A DNA stretch of 64,000 bases from Atrichornis clamosus. Taxonomy: Eukaryota; Chordata; Aves; Passeriformes; Menuridae. The first letter of the stretch is position 1. Every line of letters begins with the position of its first letter. Below are positions 49,071 through 63,099 of this stretch, in pieces. Made by a program: the position numbers and the translations under genes. The DNA is taken from assembly GCA_013400975.1 (NCBI GenBank), contig WBMZ01006362.1:235795-299794 (forward strand). The letters are read 5' to 3'. Below the pieces are notes generated by a model. It did not search any database and had not been told where the DNA came from. It worked only from the letters and a program-made list of their open reading frames with translations.

Positions 49071-52000
49071 TATCTGGATGTGAGGAGCTGTCTTTGTGCC
49101 AGTTTCTGTAGGTAAAAAACCAGCACCCTGAATCCAAATGTGTTTGTGGATATGAGCAGATTCCACTTGAGTGATAGAATCAGTTCCTGCTTGTAGCAGT
49201 CCATTCTCTGCTTCTCCTGAAGGCTGAAGCTCAGCTACTGCTGACAAGGTCAGAACTACTATGAAACCGCTTTCCTATCTTTTTAAAGCCTCATGTAATA
49301 ATAATATTCCAGTCTGGCACCCATTTTGCTTAATACTTGAAACTGTGAACTGGGATTGTTCTTCTGATGCTGGGCCATGACTGCCATTGAGCAACAGCTT
49401 TCAAGGGAGGGAAGGAAAACAAACTGCATTTTTTACTGCTTCACTTCATGTTTAATATGCATGTGTTTGAATTGCCAATTAAAAAGGTGTGGTTCCAAAG
49501 CAGTTCAGATGGATGTGAACTTGGATTGTCAGCTAGCCCTTGGCTCAGTGCTTATGTGGTTATGTGATGAGCTGATGCAGTATGTATCTTTTAAGTAAGG
49601 TTGTTGGAGAAGGCAAAACCAGAGTAGCCTAAACTTGATGACAGTATAAAAACATTAGGAAGTAGAATTAGATAATAATTTAAATTACAGTGTATGAATG
49701 CTGCTTTGTCAGTACAGAGTAAAAATGTAAGTGGAATCTTACATCAAAAAAATCTGTAGTTCATATGATTTCAATGAATCTTGGTTACACTTAATAGAGA
49801 AGAACAGGCTACTGAAAAAAGAATTACTTGCCCTTAACACATACGTAAATGCAGAAAATATGCTACATGACCTGAAATCAACATCTAGATACAGTGGTTG
49901 GTAATTTTTGTCTCAAGTTCTTGCAGAAACTCTTTCAATATATTTCCATACCTGTAGTGCCAAAACCCCAGATGACTGGTTTTTTTTCTTTTGTTCAAAC
50001 CAATGGCTTCCTTGTGGCTCCATCTGCTTATATCCTCTTGCTGTTCTTAAACCTTCCTAAATATTTGTTAATAATCTAAACTAGATTCTATGTTGGGAGA
50101 TGTAAGTTTTGGAACATTATTTTGATTTTGATCCATCTTTTAGAGAACTGTTTAACTGATACGAGAATGAAGGACTTGACTAGGGCTTCTCTAGCCATAA
50201 AGCATGACAAGCTAGTTTCTGCCATTAGTTTTTCTAGATGATGTTGGGAATGAAAGACATTTAAGCTTTAATTTTTTCAACCAACTCAATTTTAAAATTT
50301 TTCTTCATCTCAAATAATGGTTGAAAACCTAAATATTAGTTGCAAGCCTTAAAGGTAATGAAACTATACAAAAGACAAAAGTGTGGGTATCATGAAATGT
50401 TGGGGTTTTTAAATTGAAAATATTTATTTAAATTTCTGTTAAGATGGGAAAACTTTTTTTCAAAGCTTAACAGTTTGAGAATCTGAAATGAAACTGGCTG
50501 AGCCTTGATTCTTTCAGATTCTGATCTTTTTTAGCTTTTAAAAACAGCAAGTTTCTCAGGGTTAAAAATTATTTTTCTGAGCTTTCAGTCAGAGATATAT
50601 TGATGTTCATTGTCTCTAGTGTCCTGTTGTGATTGTCACTTTCAAGTTTGATAAATACACTTTTCTAATAGAAACTCCTTCCTTTGTAATATGATGGAAT
50701 ATTGTTGCATTGCAACTGCTGTGTTATAAAGTTAAGTTTCTCTTGAATTTCAACATAACTCATTCAGTGTACTGATTTCTGTGGATTCTGAATAGAAAGA
50801 GTAATAATTATTGGTTATTTTGCACAGAAACATAGGGTAAAAAGTTTTAGTTGTTACTGATGCATCACAAGCTTGGGTCATATGTTCTTTACTATGCAAG
50901 ACACTGTAATTTCCTGTGGTCTTCAGTGGGATTTTGTAGCCCTAAAGCCTTATGTACTCAACTCTTCTATAGCTGATGGCTGAAAAAGCTGTGTGCTGTC
51001 ACTGTGCAGCAGCCAATTTCTTTCAGGTTAAGTTGATTGTTTAAAGTATACTCTAAAAGCCCTTTGAATAAAACTACACCAAGAATTTGACAAGCTCATT
51101 GTGTAGGCAAGGGCAGTCTACATATTAAAATGGATTTCCTGCATTTGCCTAACACCAGGCATGAAGTAACCTTGACATAATGGCATTGGTATTATAACTA
51201 GTTAAATGTGTCACTTTTATTCTGAAACCAGGCTCTTTCCCAATTCCAAAAACTGTTCCAAGATGGTTCTTCCTGCAATTGGGAATGACAGAATGGATAG
51301 TCCTACCCTTGAGCATCATTTAAAATAAACACCTGCCCCCATCATATTTCATTTTCCTTTTTTAAGGAAATTTAAGACCTGTCTGTGGGAAGGTTTATTT
51401 CTAGGGAGGCAGCTTCTTTAGAAGTTACCTCCTTGCTATCTAGCAGTAGTTACCCAGGAAGAGTCTGTTTTCTTCTTCTCTAATCATGGTAAGCATGGTA
51501 GGCATATCTGTGGGATCAGTGACACAAGGGTAGTAAAAACATGATCTCCATCCCTGCATGGATTCAGGGTTGCCAGTGCTGACAGCAGATGTGCAACACA
51601 GACTTCAGCAGGACCTTGCAGCTACCAGCAGAATGTTTGTGTGGTCATAACTGCCTGTCCATCCAAAGAAAAGTTGTAGCTTTATGTTCCTGCAGATGCA
51701 GGTGACTTCAGGGTGGAACATAAATAGACTTCTATGCTGATAACACTTCTGTATATCAGAATGAGTAGTTTGCTATGTTATGTGAGTTTTTGTTTGACAA
51801 AAAGGGGGTAAAAATACCCTCAGCATTAGTTAAAGGATTTTTACTATGTCCTATATATTGTTAAATATATGTTGAATTATATGTTTTGTAGAAGTTACTG
51901 GCTTTGTTATGTAGTAGTATATTTTTATAGACAGTTCTTATATATTGAAATGTTAAGAATATTTTCATAAGAGATTTATATTCATCATTGCTAATAAAAT

Positions 52001-55000
52001 GATCCTGAAGAATTAATCTCTGGTTTTGCATTGATTGGTGGAATGAACTGAATGTAGTGATTGTAAAAGCTTTATGAAAGAACTGTTGATCAAACAGTCC
52101 CTGGTAAACATGAACATATGCCTCAAATTCTGCTAATATTAGCATGCTGCATCACTTTTTATGCCTTGCAACAAACTAGAGATGAAAAGAAGTTCCATAC
52201 AGCAATTTCTTAACTGGAAACACTGTAGCATTGACAGATCGTTGACAGATCAGTAAAGTTAAATTTTCCTGTGGCCAAGTGGCAGTTTGATTCTGTGGAT
52301 TTTTTTGTTTTATTACTATATGTCATGATTGGAATTCAAGTCTTGTCCCACTTGTCACAAGGTGATACTTAATTCGTCCTTGTGCTTCCCATTATCTAGC
52401 GTGTCAATAATTAATTTTTCACCAAAGAGGAAAACGGAAAATAAAATTCTTGTTTGCTGAATATTACAAAAAGATTGCTAATTTTTATTACATTTATAAC
52501 AGTGGTACTTCCTACAGTGTTGTCAGGTTTTGTGAGAGCAGAAGATAAAACAGAAGTGGACTTCCCAAGCTTGCACTTGAGAACTTCATGCACATAACAA
52601 ATCTTTTTCTGGGTGTAACTTGACTTAGCATTATAGAGGGAAAAAGTAGATGAGGGACTGAGTTACGTTGTGGGGAATTACTAGCAGTGTTAGCCTGTCT
52701 ATCCAACAGCCTCTTCCCTTTGTATGCTCAAAAATTAACTTATCCTAGGGTGACTTGACGCTATTTGTTTCACAGGCTCTAAAGTAAAGGAATAGCAAGG
52801 TACTTCCAAGAGAGCTTACTATGCCAGGCATAGGCAAGGGAAGATTATTTATGAAAGAAACTTTGCCACTCTCTTGGCAGTTCCATGCCTTCTTTGGAAC
52901 AGCTAAAATATATATAATAGATAGAAATTTAAGCTTTAAGGCAAGGGGAGAAAGAGCTTTTTGGATAGACAGTATTAAAAACTTTATTTACAAATGGTTA
53001 GTGACATAGCATAAGAGGCAAGTGCTAGTACTAGATAATAAAACTCTTGAAACAAAATTACAGAATTATGCTATTCACTCAAAAAAAACCCCAAAAGAAA
53101 AGGGATCAAAGGATTTCAAATCAAAAAGCATTCCCATTATTACTTGGAAAAGAAACTTCACTGAAGTTGCAAAATACTTATGAGCACTGCAAGTTACCAC
53201 CTTATTGATTTGATAAAGTGTTCTTACAGTCCAGAGCACAGGAAGTAGTACATGAAATAAAATACGCAGATGAACTCTTCAAATAGGTTTCAATTGATTG
53301 GTTTTAGTCTTCAATTAGGTTTTATTGAACTGTATTTTCTGACACTACTGAATGGAGTTCATATGTTACCCTGTCAAGGAGCAGTGAAGTCTAGAAAGGA
53401 TAATAAGAAACTAATTTGTCAGCTGAGTTTACATACTGAGCAAAGGGAAAAAGATATTTGAGTTGTTGCTCTGCTGGAATGAAGTGTTTCTAGGATCTAT
53501 GTGAAAGAGGTGAAAAGAAAACTCGTGTTTTCTGGCCAGAGAGTAGGAACTTCAGTTCACTCTGTTCTGTGACTGTTCTGTCGGCAGGTGGGGCTGTCTT
53601 TCTTAATTTATTCCTTAGTGCGTAAGATTAAATCATTTTAAAAATACAAATCCACAGATCTACACAATAAAAGTTTCAATACAGTGTGATGTACACATTG
53701 TAATTACTAAATTTAAGTAGGAGTCCAAATGCTATTGAAGCATTTAATTACAGTTACAATTCATTTCATGACAATACAGAGTGCTGCTCAGCAGTCTCTT
53801 GAATAATCTCTTAAACGTCTTTCTCTTATGTTATAAACTGCATCCCCTCAGAGCAAAAGATTCTAGATGGTACTGGAGGACTTTGGCAATGCTCTCTCTG
53901 AAATTCTGGGGAGCAAGGAGAGAGGGTCTGCTGCCTTCATGTGAGTATCAGTGAATTGCCAGGGATCTTGTAATGAAATTGTGCATCTCATCAGTAATGA
54001 TGGTACTGGATATTATGCAGTCTGTATATGTAACATATGTCATGAGCATTCTTATTTAAAAAAAATAATTTTAAAAGGAGGGATGACAAGTACATTCTTG
54101 CTATTAAATTCTTTGTGGCAATTTGTGGTGAGCTAGGAGGAATTTAGGCTCCTGGTTCTAACGTTGCGCAGAAATAGAGCACGTACGCTGTCTGAGCAGT
54201 TGACCAGCAGGTTGTAATTGTTGCACCCTGTTTTTCTCCTGTTTGGCTGGGGAATTTAAAGAATATTTCTGTTCCACTCTTAATTTTTATTTTGGGGCTG
54301 AGGTGAGACCTCTACATAGTTCTTGAGCAGTTTCTTGGTGCAGGTGCTGCGGGAGGGAGGCCCTATACATCATCTAGTATCTCATCCACAGGGCCCTACT
54401 GCCAAATCTTTCCAATGCCAGGGTTTCCCAGTAACTCTGGTCACCACAGCACAGGGCAATGGACAGGACCAGGTGTGCTGGAAGAGCCTCTTAGTCAGAG
54501 CAGCTGATTAAATAAAAAATCATGTGAACTTTTGAGCATAGATGCACCACACTGTGCCTGAAATCTGGTAGAGTTGGGAAAGGTTGTACCAATCTAAATT
54601 AAGGGAGGAGGTGACACGCCTAAGTACTACAGTGAGCTAGAAAAGTTACTTGTCAACATGTTTTCCATTGGAAGGTTGGCTGGAGGATTTTTTGCTGGTG
54701 TTAACTGGCACTGATAGGTGTTGTTCTACTTAATAGGAAGTACTGGACAGTTTTTGGGAAGCTAAGTAATGTTAGAGAAGAGAAAAACCTTTTTAATATT
54801 ATTTGGAAAGGCCTTGTGGCAAATCCATTTTATTTTATAAAAATACACACAGTGCACTGTGAATCAGATATTTACTTTCTTGTTTTCCCATTAAAACTTT
54901 ATTTCTTAAGACAAATATTCCTTTATATTGCCATGAAAACTGTTCTGTCACTATGGAGTTGTGATCAGGAAGTGAAGGAAAAAGCTGTTTGCTTTTAAAA

Positions 55001-58000
55001 AGTAACCCTGATGGTGTTGGGGTTTTTTCACTTTGCCAGAAATATTTCATGTCAATCAATGCCTTGTAATAGATGTGTGTTGAATTTGTTCATTAATCTT
55101 TATGTAACATGATTGAGACCCTATGTTCTACTATTTGTAGTAAGGTATGTAGGGAGTCCATATGAATACACTTAGCTGATGTTCTTTTCTCTAGCCATGT
55201 GACAAAACATTTTCTTCATTATTAAAAATGGAGAATGATAATGAAATACTACAATCTGAAATCTATGGGAGGACTGCAAATAGCAAGGTAGTCTTTTCTT
55301 CCCCAGAAGCCTCGTTTGCTCATGTGATTCATCTCCCTTTTCTGCTTTACCTATCAGAACCATGTAGCTGCATTTTCTTTGCAGCTTGGTAGTTCTTAAT
55401 TTGCAATAAAGGTGGCTAATTTCAATTTATGATGTTAGCAGCACAGTTATGTTGTTTTTTCAAGGAAGGATGGAAGATGTGAAACATATACGTACATATA
55501 TATATTAAGATTAAAGCTATAAACTTTACGGGTTAACCATATTTTCTGCATCAACAGGACCTGTAAATTTTCATGTCAATGTCTCTCATAAATCATCTTG
55601 ACACAGCTTTACAGACACAGCCTCTTGTATCTCCTGTTCTCTTAGAAGGGAAAGGGAAGGGGGAGAAAAGGAAAAGTTTGGGGGAAAATCTTTGTTCTCT
55701 CACTGGCAAGTACTCTGTAGCAAAGCTGTCCCAATGAAGCCTGTCTGTGTGACTTGGTACCGATTTAAGGAAGAGAAGGAACAGTTTGTTCTTTGATGAT
55801 TATATAAAAATACCCTTGACAGCATGTTGCTTGCTTCAGATTACAGCCTGAATCTCATGATTAGCATGGAAAAAATAGGAAAAGTAGAGTTATACCCACC
55901 TTTCTGTTTCTTTACTATGCTTTTTTCGAAACCTGGAAACCTTGGGCTTAAGGTTTACTTTATTTTAGCCTGTAGCTCTCTAGATGTCAGTTTTGATCAA
56001 GAAACTTATATACTGTTTTCCTCAAGAGAAATATATTTGCCAGTTTGATTCTGCTATTTAAAATTTTCTAGAGTACTCTGGTCTTTCCAAGTTCTGCGAT
56101 GCCCACAGATATTTTTGTAGCATGTTTTTCTAATTTGCCTTTTGTCTTCTTGGATATTTAGAACTTCATCTCAGGATGGAAAACATTTTTTTCCAGTCTT
56201 TACTGATAATTTTTTTGTGACAAGACAGATTTCCTCTTTCATATGCACACTTTGAAATACATTCCAGGTAGGTGATTGATGAAAATACATTATTCTCATT
56301 TCATTTCTCCCATTTAAATGTTTCTAGTGCATTAGGAACTTCTAGACTGAAGCATGAAGAGTTACACTGCACTTTTTAAAACTGCAGCCTAGATCTCTTT
56401 CTCTGGAGGTTAACGGATATTTTTAGGCCCCCAAATTTTTATACAGATCATACCATGCTTCCATACACTTTGTTCTAAAGAACAGCAGCTACTTTCAGAG
56501 CCCCAGTTGTGCTTAGACTGTCATTTGTCAGAGGTGGAATCAATGGGGGCTGCTCTGCTGGTACACTCAAGGGAACAGAATATTAGGTGTGCAGTGACTG
56601 TGCAGGAAACGAATACAGCACTACAGATCAGTCAGGACACTGCAAAACTCCTGATCCTGCATCCAGTGAAGAGTAATGGGATTTGAGGTCATCTTATGCT
56701 CTGTCCCCTCAAATGCTCTCATTGATGGACTCTTCACTGGAAAGCTGATCACATTTACAACACACTAGCAACTGAGAAACCTGAAATTGGGAGATACCAA
56801 CACTGCACTGTCTTCAGAAATCCTAGAAATTTATTTTGGACAAATGTTTTGTGAAGATCTTCCCGTACCAGCCCTGTTCAAAAACCTTTTGGTTCTTTAG
56901 CAGCAGTTTTGCTGTCACAATCTGGTTGGTAACTTTTCTGCGCGTGATCTTAGGTCATTAGTTTAGAATCTGGCAGTGCTTATGTTTAGCTTTATTATTT
57001 ACTTTTTTTATTTAACTCTCAATTTTATTTTTATCACTTTTGTGATAATTTCAGGTGTAGTTTTATTGGTGTTATCAGACTTTGAAGAATTTTTGACTAG
57101 GTTGTTCGGGATTTTCAGTTTTAAATGCCTCATAACCACATGTATTTATTTTCTTAGACTTAGCATATATATGACTTGAAGTTGTAATTAGTGACTCAGT
57201 GTTAAACAGTACCAACATGTCTATAAAACACAGCATATGGATATTTTGATGAAAGGAAATTGGGAGATGCTGCTTTTATAAACCTGAAAGCTGCAGAGCA
57301 GATGTGGAAGGAATTACTGCAAAGAATCTCAGCTGGCATATAAAACAGAAGCTGAAGTTTATTTTGGTTTTATTATAAAAGAAAAAACATTTTACTAAAG
57401 TTCTGTTGTATTTAAGGTTACACAAAACTGTGTTGTTCAGGACTAGCTGTGAAACTATGTGGACTGATGTGACAATGGAACAAGGCAATTTTTTTTGCTT
57501 TAAATATTTAGTACTAGAACTTTACAAGTGGATTGTAAAATACGTCTTTTTAGAATTTACAGTAAATTTAATCATGTTCCTTTTTGGGGGAGAAGGCTGT
57601 AATAGACATTGCAAAGTTAATATCCTTCTTTTAATTTCTTGAGCAAAGAGCTCAATAGTGATTACCTTTTTTGCAGTCTGATTGTCTGGCTTCAGCCATG
57701 GAAAGTCATGGTCATACATGCTCATTTCTGAATAACTATTAACCACAAGCATTCCTGTGCTCTCATATTTCCAACACCTAATCAGTCAGCCTGACTTTGT
57801 AGAAAATACTAGATTATTATTTACTTAGCTTTTATAGATTACAGCAAAGCGTTGAAGTGCTTACCAGGCTAAAACATGGGTGCTGTTGCAGTGCTAAAAG
57901 ACTTCCCTCATTTTATTTTCCTTTTCAATTAATCTGTTACTGTAATGCTACATTAGAATTGCAGTGAATTACACTACACAGTGAAAACACTACAAGACTT

Positions 58001-61000
58001 TTACACTTTTTACATAGGGGGTACCTGGAATCACACAACATGAAGTATCTTAACATTAAGAAGAGCAATAATACTAACATACTGGGCAATTACATGTTTT
58101 CTAATATGATTGCCCACTGTGTTGGGACCCAAATTTTTCAACTATTAAAAGAAAAACAGTTAAAATATCTTATGGCTTTAACCATTCTGGTTGGTTACCT
58201 AAAATTGTTCTTGAATTTGGTCAAATGTGTAGTATGTCAGGTTGCCAGTAAAGGAACCAAATGGGATTAATGTTAAGTTGGCCATAGACTGGCTGTTGTT
58301 TAGACATGAGCATTAAAGACAATACAGATTTTATAACTTATTACATGAATAACTCATTGTCCTGGCTACTTGTTTAAAGGGCTGACAGAGCACGGGCAAG
58401 TCAGACAATTTGTTGTTTTGCAGATGAAGTGAATCCTTGAGTACAATAATTTGGTATTCAAATTAAAGGCACAATCATGAGGCAATAGAAGAACTACCTT
58501 TTGGTGAAGCTTCCTTGAACATGTCAGTCAGGACAAACAAGCCTAAAATACTGTTCAACAGGATTAATCAGGTGAACTCGAACAGTTAATGGCATTAAAC
58601 AAAGACAGATACATGTAATAGATTAGATAAATGAGGCTTTATTGCTTGGATGCTTGGAACGATGCTCCATTCTGGTTGGACCATGTAAATTCATGCAAGA
58701 AAAAACACATTTTATCATTATAAATGTGTATTTCAGGAACTTTAAATCTAAGACTATATGAGGAAAGTAATAAAGCAGGCTTCTCAATACATCTTCATCA
58801 TGACTGTATAATTTGATCTGGAATGTAAGTGCCAGTTACTTGCCACTTTAATTTCACTAATATTTATATACCATTCCTTACCCCCAAACTCTCATAGATT
58901 AATCAGTTAACAGCTATGTGTTTTCCATCTTCTGAGGGTTTTTTCAAGGGAGAATTAACAGAAAATTGTGGTATAGGATTCTATTTTATTAGATTTGTTA
59001 ACTTTATTCAATTACTAGTATTAATACTTTGGTTTCCATTGTCCCTGAACTGTAATATGAAATAAACAAGAGTTATCGCTGCAATGTTTTGAGGACCTGT
59101 ATTCTAATGGAGTCTCTAACTTAAAAACCTATCATAAAATAATGGCCTACTAAAAATATAGCCAAGTTATAAGATAGGAACACAGTTAAGACATAAAAGA
59201 CTTTCTTTAATTTGATCTGTGTCAGCAGTTACTCCACTGAAATATTAAATTTCTCAGATTAAAACTTGTATAGCCATAACTATGATACAATTATTCCATA
59301 TTTATAATTAATTATCTTTATCAAAAGTGTTCTATGCTAGAGATATTTGAAAATAATGTGTGAGCCTTTTTCAAGTTTACTACAAAACTTTTTGTGTCTC
59401 TTCCAAAGACTAACTGGAGGGTGACTTTACTAATGATTTGAAAGCCAAACAGCTGATGTCAATTTCAAAACTCTTGGTTTCAGGTTATTTTTAAGAGTTA
59501 TTTGTTTTATCTAGTTACATTTTTTTCTTCCAAATTGAAATGTCAGAAAGTCTTTGAGCAAGTTCATTAGACCTTCAGAATTGCCTCCATGACTGCTGAT
59601 GGTTATAATAGTCACATAGGCAAAACTGACCTCATACCACATAAAGTAACATTAAGTCTGTAATGTAGTTACAGAGCCCCTGAAACATTCGTAGAATAGC
59701 AGACTTCATAAGAAACCTCCAGTCCAGATTTAATAATTTAAAAACAATTTCTGAAATTTGAATAATTTGTCTTATTTAGTTAGTTATTTTGTATCAGTGT
59801 AGAAGTTGTACTGGTTGTGATTATTTATCTCGCAATCAAAAGTAGCCTCAAAATCAGGCTCTTAGCAAAATAGAGGTCTTAACCTAAACTGCCCTTCTTT
59901 AAGAACTCTTTCCATAGGGCAGAATCCCCTTATGAGTGAAGTAGGGCTCTGCTGTACAGAGAGAGCTGAGATGCCCTGACAGAGCAGTCACTACCCTGCC
60001 TCCATGGGCTGTACCTCTGTACAATGATAATTGGGTTATTGGAAGCAAAAAATTAATTGCAGATAAGGCCTGTACATTCCTTCACAAGAAAACTGGCTAT
60101 CCATTAGTAAATCAATGGAAATTTTGCTGCACTGAAACTAGAGTGCAGTTAAGAAAACATTCTCAGTCCTTACTTTCATGTGTTTCTAATTTTCTTTCAG
60201 AATTTCTGTTTGCATGTGTGCAAGTGTGCGTGCTTTTCTTTAGTCCTAGCTGAAGGGTGAATTTTGGAGCAAAGCCCAAGGAAAAACCTTTTGGCTATTT
60301 TTTTTTTAAATTAAAAGCATATTTTAAGTGTTTTATGTAATTTGTTAAATAAATTGTTTGAAAATATTGCTATATAATACCATGATTAAAAACAAAGTAT
60401 TCCTTTATACATTATACTGCAGGGTTTAGGCAAGTGATATATAGTTCAGACTGAGTGCAGAAAAAAAGCCAGATATTCTTGAGTACTGATGCTACCACTG
60501 TAGTTACTTTTTTTCCTGATGGGAAAATGGCCCAAGAAAATTCATATTGCTTTAGTTTCCCCATCTGTATAATGTGAATAATACTTACCATCTCATAGGA
60601 ATGTGTGGAATTTAATATTTATGCATCACTTTGAAGTTCATCTCTAAATCAATTCTGTAACCCAAACTCCAAAATACGTTGTTGGTAGAAGGCTGTTAGA
60701 CACATCAATATTTTCTGAAAGTTTTGTATTTTTCTCTACCTATAAACACAGTATTTGAGCTGGATGTGTTTTCTTTCTATATTGTCAAGCCTGATGGAGC
60801 AGCAGGGTACAATGTGATGACTAACAGCAAGTTCTCATGAAAACAGGGTAGACACTGATATACAATGAGAGAGAAAACTGAAGCATTCTCAAGGCACTCT
60901 CTGCTTGGCTGAGAATGTTAAAAAGAAACCATGACCCATGAGTCAAGCCCAGCGAAAAAATATTTTCTTCATCTGTATAATACTGAGGTTGCCAGGCAGC

Positions 61001-63060
61001 TCAAAATTCACTTCTGTGATGCTCAGGTGTGGGACCAACCCCAGAGAAAGCATAATTCTGGATGCCTGCAGGGTTCTCCCACCTTGGGAATAAATTTGAA
61101 GAAAGGTCAGTGACTTTTGTTGAGGGGAGTCTCTTCTGTTGTGTGTACAACCAGGGAGAGAGGTCCTGAGTAACAATCCTAACAGCAGCTTTCCAACCTG
61201 TCACCAAGGAAATGAGCTTCTTCCCAAGTGGATCTTCTTGCAGTAACTTTATTAGATATATCTAGACACCATTATTTCTTCACATTCAAATTTTTCTCAT
61301 CCTGCAATGCTTGGTTGCAGGGATGCAATTTCCAAATTGTTAATTGCATAAATACATTTTAGGAAAAGAGCAGTCCTGAAGCTTTGTGATATTCATAATT
61401 TCTTCTTTCTTACGGCATTCAGAGAAGCAAATGTCGTCCTGGAGAAAATAAGCATCTACTTATTTTGTAGAGAGCACCTGTCACTGTTGTTTCTGACTTG
61501 TAACTTTCACAGTGTTCAAAAATCTTACTGTTATTAAATAACCATTGGTGAAACATGAAGTCTTCAATTTACAGGTGAGGAGCTGGATGTCAAGAATGAG
61601 ATCCTTAATGCAACAAATTGCTCGAGCTTGTTATTGATCCCAAGTATGCTAAGTTGGCCCATTGATGTGTGCCTGAAGTTAGATGCCTTAGTCTATTTGG
61701 CAAGTCAAGGATATGGTGATTTTTCCAAATTTTCCATTCAGTAAAATGTATCACTTTCTTTTCAGTACAGGATATCATTTATTGTTGGAGTTTTGGAAGT
61801 TGAAAAAAAGTGCAAACACATTGTAAAGGAAAATTTATATATATTTTCCCCAGGCATAATGTGATAGCAACTTTCCTGCACTCTTTAAAACAAATGGAAA
61901 AGAAGAGAGGAACTGGAAAAAGCTTCCATGGAAAGGTTCGTGGTGCCTGTGTGTTTGGAGGATAATTCATTGTCACTATTGTAGAGCTGAAAACCTATTG
62001 CAGGAGTTGTTATGAAGCAACTAACACAAGTTGTAGTGTACACTACAATATTATTAATTGAATGTATTTTGAGCCAATATTCAGTATCTAAATATATGAA
62101 AGTACTGAAAAATATGCAGATCACACAGAACATGAATTAGAAAAGATTCACTACTCAAATTTTACCCTTTACAAAATATTGTATTATGGTATTTTTTGGA
62201 TACTATATGCAGTGAGTGAAATTCAAGCTATGCTGGAGGCAAAGGGAATGTCAAATTTTCCACAGGACCTGGATTTTATCCAATATGTAGTGCATTTCAG
62301 TATAGAATGCTCAATATTATGAGTTGATTACCTAAATTAGTTTAGACTGACCATGTTTCATGTCTCCTAAACAATAAATTACTTTGATGTTACACTTCTA
62401 AAAAGATCAAGGTGTTTTACTATAGTTAATGTATTTTCTTATCTGTTCTAATACTCAGAACCTGTAAGCCATGGAAAAGAGTCAGAATAGAAAATAAATG
62501 TAAAGCCAGGAAGTAGTATGTTGCTAAATCTATATCTACACACTATATCTGACTTATTTTGTTTAAAAAATCCAAATAACAACATAAAAACTGTTTGAAA
62601 ATACGTAACTTACCAGTGGCTAACTTCACTGGCTTTTTTGATGTACTTATTGAATAAACTATTTCCTAACAGACTTTCTCCACTATGGTTACTGTTTATA
62701 GGGCATCAATACTCTCGTATTATGCTCGTAAGATAATTATTGCAAAGATGTGCTGAGTGTTTTCTCAGGTAACAGACTAGACTATGCAGGGATAAACCTG
62801 ACTTTCAAGTGGTAGTATAATGTAAATAATACAGTGTAAAATGGTACAATGAGTTCCTTGCTTTGGAAGAGCATGAAGTAAACGAACTGTAAGTTTTATA
62901 GCCGCGCACTGGGACACAATCCCCGCATACCTTTGTTATGAGAATCGGTACCCTTCACATAAAAATGTCCTAAACAAACCCGTGTTATCTATAGCCAACT
63001 TTCGCCAGTTTAAAAAATGAGAATGCTTCCTTTAAACTAGAAGTTTACGAAACTCTTTTC
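49071..63060. other. Gene-poor intergenic region after the CR1 element
   Basis: About 14 kb of AT-rich sequence with only short, unrecognisable open frames on both strands. I see no exon, RNA gene or well-defined repeat. A 12-bp duplication (GTTGACAGATC-like) near 52235-52260 is trivial. Confidence 0.65.
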
Positions 63061-63099
63061 TTTCTTGTACTCCTTATGGAAAAAATCGCAGTCAAAGGC

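Noticed and set aside
49071..63060. Short open frames of 60-95 codons in the right-hand intergenic region
   Set aside because: Density is as expected by chance for AT-rich DNA, and none has protein-family features.
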